21,852 bases of DNA. It comes from JBHIFE01 sp046760985. GTDB taxonomy: Bacteria; Chloroflexota; Dehalococcoidia; Dehalococcoidales; RBG-16-60-22. This document shows positions 6,602 through 13,209 of this stretch, piece by piece. Both the position numbers and the translations under genes were made by a program. A model generated the notes under the pieces. That model worked only from the letters and a program-made list of their open reading frames with translations. It did no database searches and was not told the DNA's origin. Each line of letters starts with the position of its first letter. Position 1 is the first letter of the stretch. The stretch is taken from the NCBI GenBank assembly GCA_046760985.1, contig JBHIFE010000013.1, positions 1 through 21,852 of the forward strand, read 5' to 3'.

Positions 6602-8782
6602 TCACACCTTCTCCAGCCTAGCAAAACTGAGTAAGAGCTTTTTCACCCCGACTCCATCAAAAACAACTACTACCTCGGCATCATCTTTCATCGGTTGGCA
6701 GCTCACCACCACCCCGTCACCAAACTGGGCATGGTGGACGTGGTCGCCAGCCTTTAATTCAGGGAGCGTCAAGTTAGCCACTGCGGGTCTATTCCAGGAA
6801 TACATGGCTGTAGCTATCTGGCTATCCTCCCCCTGCCACATCTCACCACCTGAAATCAGGTGGGGTGGTATATCCTGCAAAAAGCGTGATGGAGCTCTTG
6901 GCTGGCTGCTTCCCATCAGGCTACGGCGAAAGGCACGCACCAGATATACCCTCTGTTTGGCTCGGGTAACACCGACATAGCACAATCGCCGCTCCTCCTC
7001 CAACTGCTCTGGGTCGTCAAACGACTTGATATGGGGCAGGATACCGTCCTCCATACCAACAATAAACACCACCGGGAATTCCAGACCCTTAGCCTGATGC
7101 AGGGTAATCAGGGTTACCGCTGGCACACTTTCATCAAGCCCATCCACATCAGATACCAAAGTTACTCCTTCCAGAAAAGTAGCCAGACCCTGGCGAGGCT
7201 TCAAATCACCGTATTCCTGGGCTACAGTGCGTAGCTCAAGGATATTCTCCCAGCGCTCCTCCCCATCCATCAAACTCAATATATAGTCCTTATAACCGGA
7301 ACTTTCTATCACCAAATCAAACAAATCAACCAGATTCAGTTTCTTACTTTGGGCAACAAATCTCTCCATCAGGTCAACAAAACCAACCAGTGCCTTAAGA
7401 ATACGAGAGCTGAATAGAGGTCGGTGCGCTTCATTCTGCTTCGGCTCAGCCAACAGCTGCAATGCTCTATACTCCGGGACACCCGTTGCTCTTGCCCACT
7501 GGGAAAGTTCACTCAGGCTACGCTGTCCGATGCCCCGCTGCGGAACATTAATTATTCGGAGCAGACTAACGCTATCGTAAGGATTCTGGATAAGCCGAAG
7601 ATAGGCAATAATATCCTTAATTTCCCGTCGTTCGTAGAAACGAGTGCCGGCTACCAGCTTATAAGGCACCCCATAACGAATAAAAGCCTCCTCAAGGGCT
7701 CTTGACTGAGCATTGGTCCGATACATTATGGCGCAGTCGCTCAGCTTAAACTCTCCCCGATTTATCAGTTGCTCTACTTCATTGACGACAAACTGGGCTT
7801 CCTCCTGCTCGGTATAGGTCTCAACCACCGTGGTGGGCACACCCGTTTCATTATCCGTCCATAAGTTCTTCGGTTTACGCTGCTGATTAGCCGAAATGAT
7901 ATGACTGGCTGTCTCCAGAATCAACCGGGTCGAGCGATAGTTCTGCTCCAGCAACACCACTTTAGCCTCGGGATAGTCCTTCTCAAAACTAAGGATATTG
8001 CGCAGGTCGGCAAACCTCCAGGAGTAAATAGATTGGTCGGGGTCGCCAACAACACATAGATTGCGGAATTTCCCGGCTAGCTGTTTCATTAATTCATACT
8101 GAACCAGGTTAGTATCCTGAAACTCGTCTACCTGAAGATGCAGGTATTTCGACTGGTACCGAGACAAGACCTCGGGACTTTGCCGGAATAAATGGACTAC
8201 TTTCATTAATAAGTCGTCAAAATCCAGAGCGTTGCTTTCCGCCAATAGCTGTTGATAACGCTCATAGACTCGGTGAACCACCTCATCAAAATAACTACGG
8301 CTACGCTCAAGGTAGTCGGCTGGCGTTAACAACCGACTTTTAGCCGCGGTAATGGCTGATTGTATCGCTCTAGGGGCATATTGCTTGGGGTCAAGACCAA
8401 CCCCCTGAATAGCTCGCTTAATCAAGCTTATCTGGTCTTCAGCATCGTAGATAACAAACCTGGGGTCAATGCCGATGGCTCTGCCATCCCGGCGCAGGAT
8501 ACGGGCGCAAATGGCGTGAAAGGTGCCGATGGTTAAGTCATTTACTGAACCACTGACCAGTCGGTGAAGTCTCTCCTCCATTTCCCGGGCAGCTTTGTTG
8601 GTGAAGGTAACTGCCATAATGCGGCGGGGATTAACTCCGCAGACCTTAATCAGGTAAGCCACCCGATGGGTGATGACTCTGGTTTTGCCACTGCCCGGAC
8701 CAGCCAAAATCAGCACCGGACCACTAATAGTCTCTACGGCTTCCCTCTGTGCTGGATTGAGTCCGGCTAAAACGTTCATCAT
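6602..8782 (-). CDS. pcrA: ATP-dependent DNA helicase, PcrA/UvrD type
   Basis: This is a superfamily 1A 3'-5' helicase for excision and mismatch repair and for clearing replication conflicts. Its 726 residues carry the motif series: Walker A AGPGSGKT at 27-34 (K33), TFTNKAA at 59-65, DEFQDTN at 219-225, GDPDQSIYSWRFA, QNYRST, TLHQAKGLEFPVVFIVG and CYVGVTRA. The last about 50 residues (LKAGDHVHHAQFGDGVVVS and onward) are the small tudor-like C-terminal domain typical of PcrA, known to contact RNA polymerase. The N-terminus reads MMNVLAGLNPAQREAV. Two ATGs at 8782 and 8779 follow a TATAAT by only 3 bases with no Shine-Dalgarno, so the mRNA may be leaderless. It precedes mutL on the same strand. 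Confidence 0.96.
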   Translation of the reverse strand: MMNVLAGLNPAQREAVETISGPVLILAGPGSGKTRVITHRVAYLIKVCGVNPRRIMAVTFTNKAAREMEERLHRLVSGSVNDLTIGTFHAICARILRRDGRAIGIDPRFVIYDAEDQISLIKRAIQGVGLDPKQYAPRAIQSAITAAKSRLLTPADYLERSRSYFDEVVHRVYERYQQLLAESNALDFDDLLMKVVHLFRQSPEVLSRYQSKYLHLQVDEFQDTNLVQYELMKQLAGKFRNLCVVGDPDQSIYSWRFADLRNILSFEKDYPEAKVVLLEQNYRSTRLILETASHIISANQQRKPKNLWTDNETGVPTTVVETYTEQEEAQFVVNEVEQLINRGEFKLSDCAIMYRTNAQSRALEEAFIRYGVPYKLVAGTRFYERREIKDIIAYLRLIQNPYDSVSLLRIINVPQRGIGQRSLSELSQWARATGVPEYRALQLLAEPKQNEAHRPLFSSRILKALVGFVDLMERFVAQSKKLNLVDLFDLVIESSGYKDYILSLMDGEERWENILELRTVAQEYGDLKPRQGLATFLEGVTLVSDVDGLDESVPAVTLITLHQAKGLEFPVVFIVGMEDGILPHIKSFDDPEQLEEERRLCYVGVTRAKQRVYLVRAFRRSLMGSSQPRAPSRFLQDIPPHLISGGEMWQGEDSQIATAMYSWNRPAVANLTLPELKAGDHVHHAQFGDGVVVSCQPMKDDAEVVVVFDGVGVKKLLLSFARLEKV

Positions 8783-8785
8783 CTA

Positions 8786-8816
8786 ATTATAACATTATGG
8801 GCACCCAGCAGTTCAA
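8786..8816 (-). promoter_or_regulatory. Promoter of pcrA/uvrD, possibly leaderless
   Basis: The minus strand has TTGAAC (8816-8811), 19 bases and TATAAT (8791-8786). Only TAG separates the -10 from ATGATG, so transcription should begin at or beside the second ATG (8779). Confidence 0.5.
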
Positions 8817-8847
8817 AATAGGTTGGTTGATAAAAATCCAATTTAGG

Positions 8848-8876
8848 TTGACATGCGGTAAGAAAGGTTGTAAGAT
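8848..8876 (+). promoter_or_regulatory. Promoter of the arsR operon
   Basis: TTGACA (8848-8853), a 17-base spacer and TAAGAT (8871-8876). The -35 is perfect and the -10 matches 4 of 6 positions. It diverges from the helicase promoter. Confidence 0.65.
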
Positions 8877-8883
8877 ATATGTG

Positions 8884-8897
8884 AATATGTGCATATT
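8884..8897 (+). promoter_or_regulatory. Candidate ArsR-type operator
   Basis: AATATG-TG-CATATT is a perfect 6-2-6 palindrome starting 7 bases after the -10, so it covers the expected transcription start. ATATGTG occurs just before it (8877-8883), giving a tandem half-site. AT-rich palindromes at this position are typical for ArsR/SmtB repressors that autoregulate; the link to the adjacent regulator is inference. Confidence 0.5.
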
Positions 8898-8924
8898 AAC
8901 TTATTATAACTCAAGAGGTAAGCA

Positions 8925-9320
8925 ATGCAGGATTTGATTAGGGCGATGAAGGCTCTCTCTGATGAGACCCGACTACGAATAGTAGGGGTTTTGTTGTCAA
9001 CAGACAAGAGTCTTTGCGTCTGCGAAATAATGGATGCCCTGAACGAGTTTCAATACAATGTTTCCCGACATTTGAAGGAACTAAAGATGGCTGGGCTCTT
9101 GAAAGAGACAAAGGAAGGAAGATGGGTTTATTACTCTATTGCCGAACCAGCCGACGAGTTTCAAAGGTTCCTATTCAAGGCAGTGTGTTCTATTCCCCGG
9201 GAGGTGTTTCAGGAAGACAGGAAAAGACTAGAAGCCCGCCTCTCACTAAGAGAAGGTGACAAATGTGTAGTCGGTCTTAATAGTGAGGCGTGGGAAAGAT
9301 TGTTAATGGAGTTGTCTTAA
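8925..9320 (+). CDS. ArsR/SmtB-family transcriptional regulator
   Basis: This 131-residue winged-helix repressor is of the kind that leaves DNA when it binds a metal or metalloid. ALSDETRLRIVGVLL (10-24) is the family signature. LCVCEI (30-35) puts Cys31 and Cys33 at the alpha3 thiol site used by arsenic, cadmium and lead sensors. NVSRHLKELKMAGLL (45-59) is the recognition helix region and GRWVYYSI the wing. Cys88 and Cys114 could complete a site. The C-terminal extension beyond about residue 95 is longer than in minimal ArsR proteins. AGAGGT stands before the ATG. It is the first gene of a five-gene operon and 10 bases from the permease, which it probably controls. The inducer is unknown. 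Confidence 0.9.
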   Translation: MQDLIRAMKALSDETRLRIVGVLLSTDKSLCVCEIMDALNEFQYNVSRHLKELKMAGLLKETKEGRWVYYSIAEPADEFQRFLFKAVCSIPREVFQEDRKRLEARLSLREGDKCVVGLNSEAWERLLMELS

Positions 9321-9330
9321 GGAGATATTT

Positions 9331-10635
9331 GTGTTCAGAAAGCCAAATAAAAAGGAAGTGGTCTATCTTTTACTTGTTCTTGTTTCCGCCGTGAGCGCTG
9401 TTAGTTACGTCTACGCAAATGACCTTTCAGCATTTGCCCTTTTCAGATATGGACTTTTGCAACCTCAGGGTATTACTGGTGAGGAAGTCAAGATTGCAGA
9501 AATTGATACGCCCCTCTCATGGAACATCCCACAGGTAATCTGGTTCATTTATATAAAGGGAGCTGCGGTTCTTACCGAACTCCTTCCTTACTGGCTTGTT
9601 GGTATGCTCATTGCTGGCACTCTTATGACCTTTGTCCCGTGGGAAAAAGTGAAAAAGAGGTTGGGATATGGGAGTTTAGGCTCCAATGCTTTGGCTGGTG
9701 CTTGCGGTAGCATAGTTCCTATTTGTTCCTGTGGCATTGTCCCTGTCCTTGCTGGAATGGTTCAAGCCGGGATTCCGCTTGGTCCAACAATGGCATTTCT
9801 AATTATGGCACCAATGGCTAATATACCAACCGTCATCGTAACGGCAGGAATCTTGGGTTGGAAATTAGCCATTGCCAGGGTTCTGGGTGGCTTTGCCATC
9901 GCCCTTGGTGTGAGTTCGGTGCTATCTTATTGGCAAAGCAAGGAAAGATTCTTGAGAAGGTTTATTAAACTAAATGTCGCCCCAAGCCTTCCTCCAGCGC
10001 TTCAGCAGTTTGCCTTTCAGACAGCCATAACATTGTCTAAAAGTTCTAAACTTCCGGCAAATACCCTTGCTCCGGGTCAAGAGGAAAAACTCTATCTTCT
10101 TGCCGAGGCAGGTATTCTAGATAGAGATAAGGAAGGGATGTGGCATCTTCCCCAGACAAAAGGATTTTCCTCTGCAGGGACAGCCGCCTGCTTTGCCCTG
10201 CCCACAGGTGACGCAAATCTAACTTTTCGCCAAGGGCTGAAGAAGACTGTTTCAACGGGCTGGGACTTCTTTCTCCAGTTAAACTATTACCTTGTCATGG
10301 CTATGCTGATTGCCGGAGCCATAAAAGTGCTCATCCCCACCAGTGTAATTGTCAATTTTGTGGGTGGGGAAAGTTTGAATTCGGTAATAGTTGCTGCTGG
10401 GGTAGCGGTCGTGGCTTATGTTTGCACCTACGTTGAGGTGCCTACAGCCTTGGCTCTTATCCACAAAGGTATGGGAGGGGGCGCTACCCTTGCCTACCTG
10501 TTGGGTGGTCCGGGGCTCTCACTCCCATCCTGGGTATTGCTATCTGGAGTCTTCAAACTAAGAGTTTTGGTCCTTTACATAGTACTGAGTTTTCTGGGTT
10601 GCGTTATTGCCGGTTATTTGTTTAATCTCCTTTAA
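9331..10635 (+). CDS. Permease of the DUF318/ArsP-YraQ type with CSCG motif
   Basis: A 434-residue polytopic membrane protein with a GTG start (GGAG at 9320-9323). About eight hydrophobic segments fall in two halves. The first half holds the hallmark ACGSIVPICSCGIVPVLAG (Cys125, Cys132, Cys134), and the second holds CTYVEVPTALALIHKGM and LLGGPGLSLPSWVLL. Between them (about 220-300) is a soluble stretch with HLPQTKG and CFALPTGDAN. The family includes ArsP, an exporter of trivalent organoarsenicals, and many permeases of unknown substrate. The N-terminal helix (10-29) precedes a short exported loop. The location directly after arsR and before two thiol-rich proteins supports export of a soft metal, metalloid or related thiophile. 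The substrate is not shown by the sequence. Confidence 0.88.
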   Translation: MFRKPNKKEVVYLLLVLVSAVSAVSYVYANDLSAFALFRYGLLQPQGITGEEVKIAEIDTPLSWNIPQVIWFIYIKGAAVLTELLPYWLVGMLIAGTLMTFVPWEKVKKRLGYGSLGSNALAGACGSIVPICSCGIVPVLAGMVQAGIPLGPTMAFLIMAPMANIPTVIVTAGILGWKLAIARVLGGFAIALGVSSVLSYWQSKERFLRRFIKLNVAPSLPPALQQFAFQTAITLSKSSKLPANTLAPGQEEKLYLLAEAGILDRDKEGMWHLPQTKGFSSAGTAACFALPTGDANLTFRQGLKKTVSTGWDFFLQLNYYLVMAMLIAGAIKVLIPTSVIVNFVGGESLNSVIVAAGVAVVAYVCTYVEVPTALALIHKGMGGGATLAYLLGGPGLSLPSWVLLSGVFKLRVLVLYIVLSFLGCVIAGYLFNLL

Positions 10636-10650
10636 GGAGGTTGATTTTAA

Positions 10651-10812
10651 ATGGAAGGCAAAGAAATAATTGCATTAGACCAAAGACAAATTCTTGAGCT
10701 TGAGGTAATTGTCGTGGATAGAGATAAAGATGCTGCCCTTAAGTTTTTAACGGACTATATTTATAAGCCTATAAAGAAGAAAAAGGAATCTCATTGTAAG
10801 CCACCTTTTTGA
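10651..10812 (+). CDS. 53-residue charged protein of the arsR operon, function unknown
   Basis: ATG at 10651 and TGA at 10810-10812 enclose 53 codons. AAGGAGG (10634-10640) gives a strong ribosome binding site 10 bases upstream. The sequence begins MEGKEIIALDQRQILELEVI, continues VVDRDKDAALKFLTDYIY and ends in a lysine cluster, SHCKPPF. It has no membrane helix or signal peptide and one Cys near the end, and looks like a small two-helix soluble protein. It sits 15 bases after the permease and 16 before the thioredoxin-like gene, so it is cotranscribed. I do not recognise a family, but spacing and signal leave little doubt that it is expressed. Confidence 0.75.
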   Translation: MEGKEIIALDQRQILELEVIVVDRDKDAALKFLTDYIYKPIKKKKESHCKPPF

Positions 10813-10828
10813 AAGAAGGAGTGAAATT

Positions 10829-11164
10829 ATGACAACTACCAACAAAACTGTAAGAATCTTTATGATGCCGCTCACGTTTCCCTGCGGTCCACAATCTTCC
10901 TGTTGTGGTCCAATAGGTCAAACAGAGGAGGAGATTCAGAGCCTTAAAAGCACGATTGAAAAGGAAACTGCTTGCCAAGTAGAAGTGCTCAATGTAACAA
11001 ATGGCAACGATATGAGAAACCATCTTCAAATTGTCCGGTTTGTGCACTCCTTCGGCGCAATGGCTTTGCCAATCATTGCGCTAGATGGCGAGGTTGTTTC
11101 CCTGGGATTTCCTACTCCAGAGCAGGCAATCTCGGCAATCAAAGAGAAGATGAACCAGGTTTAG
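10829..11164 (+). CDS. Thioredoxin-fold protein with CGP...CC thiol motif
   Basis: A 111-residue protein. The first strand VRIFMMPLT leads into CGPQSSCCGP (Cys19, Cys25, Cys26), in the place of a thioredoxin active-site loop. A helix follows (EEEIQSLKSTIEKE), then a strand (CQVEVLNVTN, Cys49), a helix, and ALPIIALDGEVVSLGFPT with the cis-Pro position P81, then a C-terminal helix. The order fits a thioredoxin-like fold. The paired-Cys loop recalls ArsD, an arsenic metallochaperone, more than CxxC redox proteins. The initiator ATG has GAAAGAAGGAG upstream. Role as a thiol reductant or metallochaperone for the permease is inference from position. Confidence 0.72.
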   Translation: MTTTNKTVRIFMMPLTFPCGPQSSCCGPIGQTEEEIQSLKSTIEKETACQVEVLNVTNGNDMRNHLQIVRFVHSFGAMALPIIALDGEVVSLGFPTPEQAISAIKEKMNQV

Positions 11165-11173
11165 GAGGGAAAC

Positions 11174-11407
11174 ATGCCAACCTATGAATATATTTGTATA
11201 GAATGCCAAGAGAAGGCAGAAATACGGGCTACCATCTCTGAGAAGGAGAGAGGCTTGAAAGTAACCTGCCCAAGATGTGGCAGCAATAAGATGGTGCAGG
11301 TCTTTGGCAGTTTTGCCGTTACGGGTAGCTCGAAAGGCAGGTTTAATCCCAGCTTTATGCCAAGCTGCGGCCCAACTGCTGGGCCAAGGTGTTGCCCATC
11401 AAATTAG
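11174..11407 (+). CDS. FmdB-family zinc ribbon protein with Cys-rich tail
   Basis: A 77-residue protein. MPTYEYICIECQ with Cys8 and Cys11, then CPRCGS with Cys32 and Cys35, is the FmdB-type zinc ribbon, a small domain named for a putative regulator and found in many contexts. The tail adds CGPTAGPRCCP (Cys65, Cys73, Cys74), which echoes CGPQSSCCGP in the gene just upstream. AGGAGG precedes the ATG and the gap to the preceding stop is 9 bases, so this is the last gene of the arsR operon. The tail may bind the same ligand as its neighbour; this is inference. Confidence 0.82.
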   Translation: MPTYEYICIECQEKAEIRATISEKERGLKVTCPRCGSNKMVQVFGSFAVTGSSKGRFNPSFMPSCGPTAGPRCCPSN

Positions 11408-11412
11408 CTTAA

Positions 11413-11559
11413 GGAAGCACATCGAGACAGGACTATTGCAGGGTGCGCCAAGTACTATTCAGGGACGGCATCTCTGGAAAAAGAACAACCCGGAGGAAGG
11501 CGCAGGAGCTGATGAAACGCCTGAAGCAAAGAGCCGGCGATAGACTCGGTCAAATTTGA
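11413..11559 (+). pseudogene. Possible remnant of a serine recombinase (resolvase) N-terminal domain
   Basis: In the frame open from 11413 to the TGA at 11557-11559, with no good start or ribosome binding site, the reading includes VLFRDGISGKRTTRRKAQEL and, 13 residues later, DRLGQI. Serine recombinases have F-x-D-x-GISGK...R near residue 60 and DRLGRS near residue 70, so this looks like a compressed, decayed piece of one. It begins just after the FmdB gene and is too short to function. The similarity is short and judged by eye. Confidence 0.35.
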
Positions 11560-11588
11560 GTGGCAGTACGGGGGGTTCATATAACTAA

Positions 11589-12032
11589 ATGAGGGATACA
11601 AAAAACGAAATAAATGAATGTCTGGAATTGCACCGAAAAATAAGAGAAGAATATCCTCAAGAACTTAATTTGGATAAGCTACACGAGGTAACGGGAGAGT
11701 ACGCCAAAATAAAGGAATACAGGGATAAAATAAATGAACATCCGAAAGAAGTCCGAACTCTTTGCGAATTTATTTTGGCGACGAAGTGCTCGGATGAGGA
11801 AAGAGTGAAATTTTTTTCCTACATTTCTAGCCATCCAAAGGCTTTCACGACAGTTAAGAAAGAGACATTTATAGAAAAACGTCAAAGGATAGCTGATGTG
11901 GCTAAAGAAATGGGAATTGAGGCTTCTATGTCATTTCATCTAGTAAGTGTCGCAAAATTGAAAGGACTCCTGGGAAAACAGGATGAATTAGTTGACGAAC
12001 ATCGTTCATTAATCAAGCAATATTTGGAATAG
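11589..12032 (+). CDS. Hypothetical protein, charged and A-rich
   Basis: A 147-residue, strongly charged and probably all-helical protein with no signal peptide or membrane helix. It begins MRDTKNEINECLELHRKIRE and has a central segment EVRTLCEFILATKCSDEERV with two Cys. I do not recognise it. The coding strand is visibly richer in A and poorer in GC than the housekeeping genes on either side, which suggests recent acquisition. The nearest purine-rich site (GGGGGG at 11570-11575) is 13 bases from the ATG, so translation signals are weak. It lies between the arsR operon and the SIMPL gene, with no obvious promoter. Confidence 0.6.
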   Translation: MRDTKNEINECLELHRKIREEYPQELNLDKLHEVTGEYAKIKEYRDKINEHPKEVRTLCEFILATKCSDEERVKFFSYISSHPKAFTTVKKETFIEKRQRIADVAKEMGIEASMSFHLVSVAKLKGLLGKQDELVDEHRSLIKQYLE

Positions 12033-12192
12033 TTCTTCAAGCAGCAAACAATACCCTTAACAATGAATGAGACCACTAGAGCTGCCTAGGCGTAGATACC
12101 CCAGAAAGTCAGCTAAAGCTAGCTTGATTTCATCTTGAGCATCAGATATACTCCTCAATAGGTGCGAATAATAACTTGGAGGTTGATTATAA

Positions 12193-12969
12193 ATGAGACG
12201 AAAACTATTACTGGCTATTGGTTTGGCACTATTGGTTATTGCTGTCAGCACCGTTGGCTGTGGAGGCTTCACTGCGCCATCACCTCCCAAAGCTGAAGCA
12301 TGGAGCGCGCTTTTCAGTCAGCAAAACACAGGAATCTGGGTAAGCGGGGAGGGAAAGGTTAGCGTAGTCCCTGACGTAGCCATCCTCAGTTTGGGGGTGG
12401 AAGCTCAGGATATTACCGTGGCCGCGGCTCAAAGCCAAGCGTCCACTGCTATGACCGCGGTAGTCGCTGAGCTTGATAACTATGGTGTTGCTAAGAAGGA
12501 TATTAAGACCCAGCACTTCAGTATCTACCCGGTGAGAAGATGGGCGGAAGAGAGGGGAGAGGAAATTCTTATCGGCTACCGGGTGACCAATACAGTGACG
12601 GCTAAGGTCAGGAAGGTAGAAGATACCGGCGCTATTATTGATGCCGTAGCTAAGGCTGGCGGTGACTACATTAGAATAAATAGCATAAGTTTCACCGTAG
12701 ATGACCCCTCTATCTATCATGAAGAGGCTAGACAAAAAGCTATGGCTGATGCTGAAGCTAAAGCCAAGCAATTAGCCGAGTTAAGCGGGGTAAAGTTAGG
12801 CAGACCGACCTATATTAATGAGAGTGGCGGTCTTATCCCCCCTCCTCCTATTCCTTATCGGGCAGAGGTTGAGATGGCACCAGTGCCCGCACCAGCACCT
12901 CCTCCACCAATTAGCCCAGGAGAGACCGAGGTTAGGCTAACCGTTCAAGTAGTATATAGCATCCAGTAG
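12193..12969 (+). CDS. SIMPL-domain (DUF541) exported protein, probable lipoprotein
   Basis: A 258-residue protein with a basic, hydrophobic leader (MRRKLLLAIGLALLVIAV) ending STVGC. Cys23 could be lipidated, although Thr at -3 is not a typical lipobox residue. The body (about 45-258) is a SIMPL domain: WVSGEGKVSVVPDVAILSLG, IKTQHFSIYPV, GYRVTNTVTAKV and a closing strand VRLTVQVVYSI. A proline-rich loop lies at 213-240. SIMPL proteins are periplasmic or surface oligomers of poorly known role, some linked to oxidative stress. GGAGG at 12178-12182 lies 10 bases before the ATG. The 160-base gap upstream shows nothing convincing. Confidence 0.9.
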   Translation: MRRKLLLAIGLALLVIAVSTVGCGGFTAPSPPKAEAWSALFSQQNTGIWVSGEGKVSVVPDVAILSLGVEAQDITVAAAQSQASTAMTAVVAELDNYGVAKKDIKTQHFSIYPVRRWAEERGEEILIGYRVTNTVTAKVRKVEDTGAIIDAVAKAGGDYIRINSISFTVDDPSIYHEEARQKAMADAEAKAKQLAELSGVKLGRPTYINESGGLIPPPPIPYRAEVEMAPVPAPAPPPPISPGETEVRLTVQVVYSIQ

Positions 12970-12979
12970 TAAGGCGATT

Positions 12980-13130
12980 GTTTACTGACCTCACCCCCTT
13001 TATCCCCCTCTCCTTGAAAGGAGAGGGGGAAGAGATTATAGAGAGGGGGGCTTCGCCCTCTCTTACTTACACTCCCCCCTTCCCTCAACAAAATAATAAT
13101 ATAATAAAGAAAGGGGGTAAGGGGGATAGG
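12980..13130 (+). repeat. Palindromic intergenic repeat, copy 3
   Basis: GTTTACTGACCTCACCCCC begins it, as in copy 1 with one change. CCCCCTCTCCTT (13004-13015) pairs perfectly with AAGGAGAGGGGG (13018-13029), and AGAGAGGG...GCCCTCTCT forms the second hairpin (about 13040-13063). CCCCCTT (13075-13081) and AAGGGGG (13111-13117) enclose an AT-rich spacer. The right end, read on the other strand (CCTATCCCCCTTACCCCC), imperfectly mirrors the left end (CCTCACCCCCTTTATCCCCC). It lies between the SIMPL gene and the riboflavin promoter. Confidence 0.8.
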
Positions 13131-13149
13131 TTTTTAAATGACTTTAATA

Positions 13150-13179
13150 TTGCACTTTCGGGGTGAGAGATGCTAGAAT
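13150..13179 (+). promoter_or_regulatory. Extended -10 promoter of the riboflavin operon
   Basis: TGCTAGAAT (13171-13179) is an extended -10 (TG-N-TAGAAT). TTGCAC at 13150-13155, 18 bases upstream, is a weak -35. The expected start leaves a leader of about 25 bases, too short for an FMN riboswitch. Confidence 0.5.
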
Positions 13180-13209
13180 GGCAATGCCCTTTTATGTCAA
13201 GGAACTAAG

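Noticed and set aside
10810..10821. UGA at the end of the 53-residue gene as selenocysteine
   Set aside because: Readthrough would add only three residues before the next stop and I see no selenocysteine-insertion hairpin.
11277..11543. 88-residue frame overlapping the FmdB gene
   Set aside because: It overlaps a well-supported gene in another frame and lacks a ribosome binding site.
12057..12290. Minus-strand frame with DAQDEIKLALADFLGYLRL, reminiscent of a HicB-like antitoxin tail
   Set aside because: It runs across the SIMPL gene start, has no start signal, and the likeness covers only about 20 residues.
13131..13209. FMN riboswitch before ribE
   Set aside because: The leader after the promoter is about 25 bases and lacks the conserved RFN segments.
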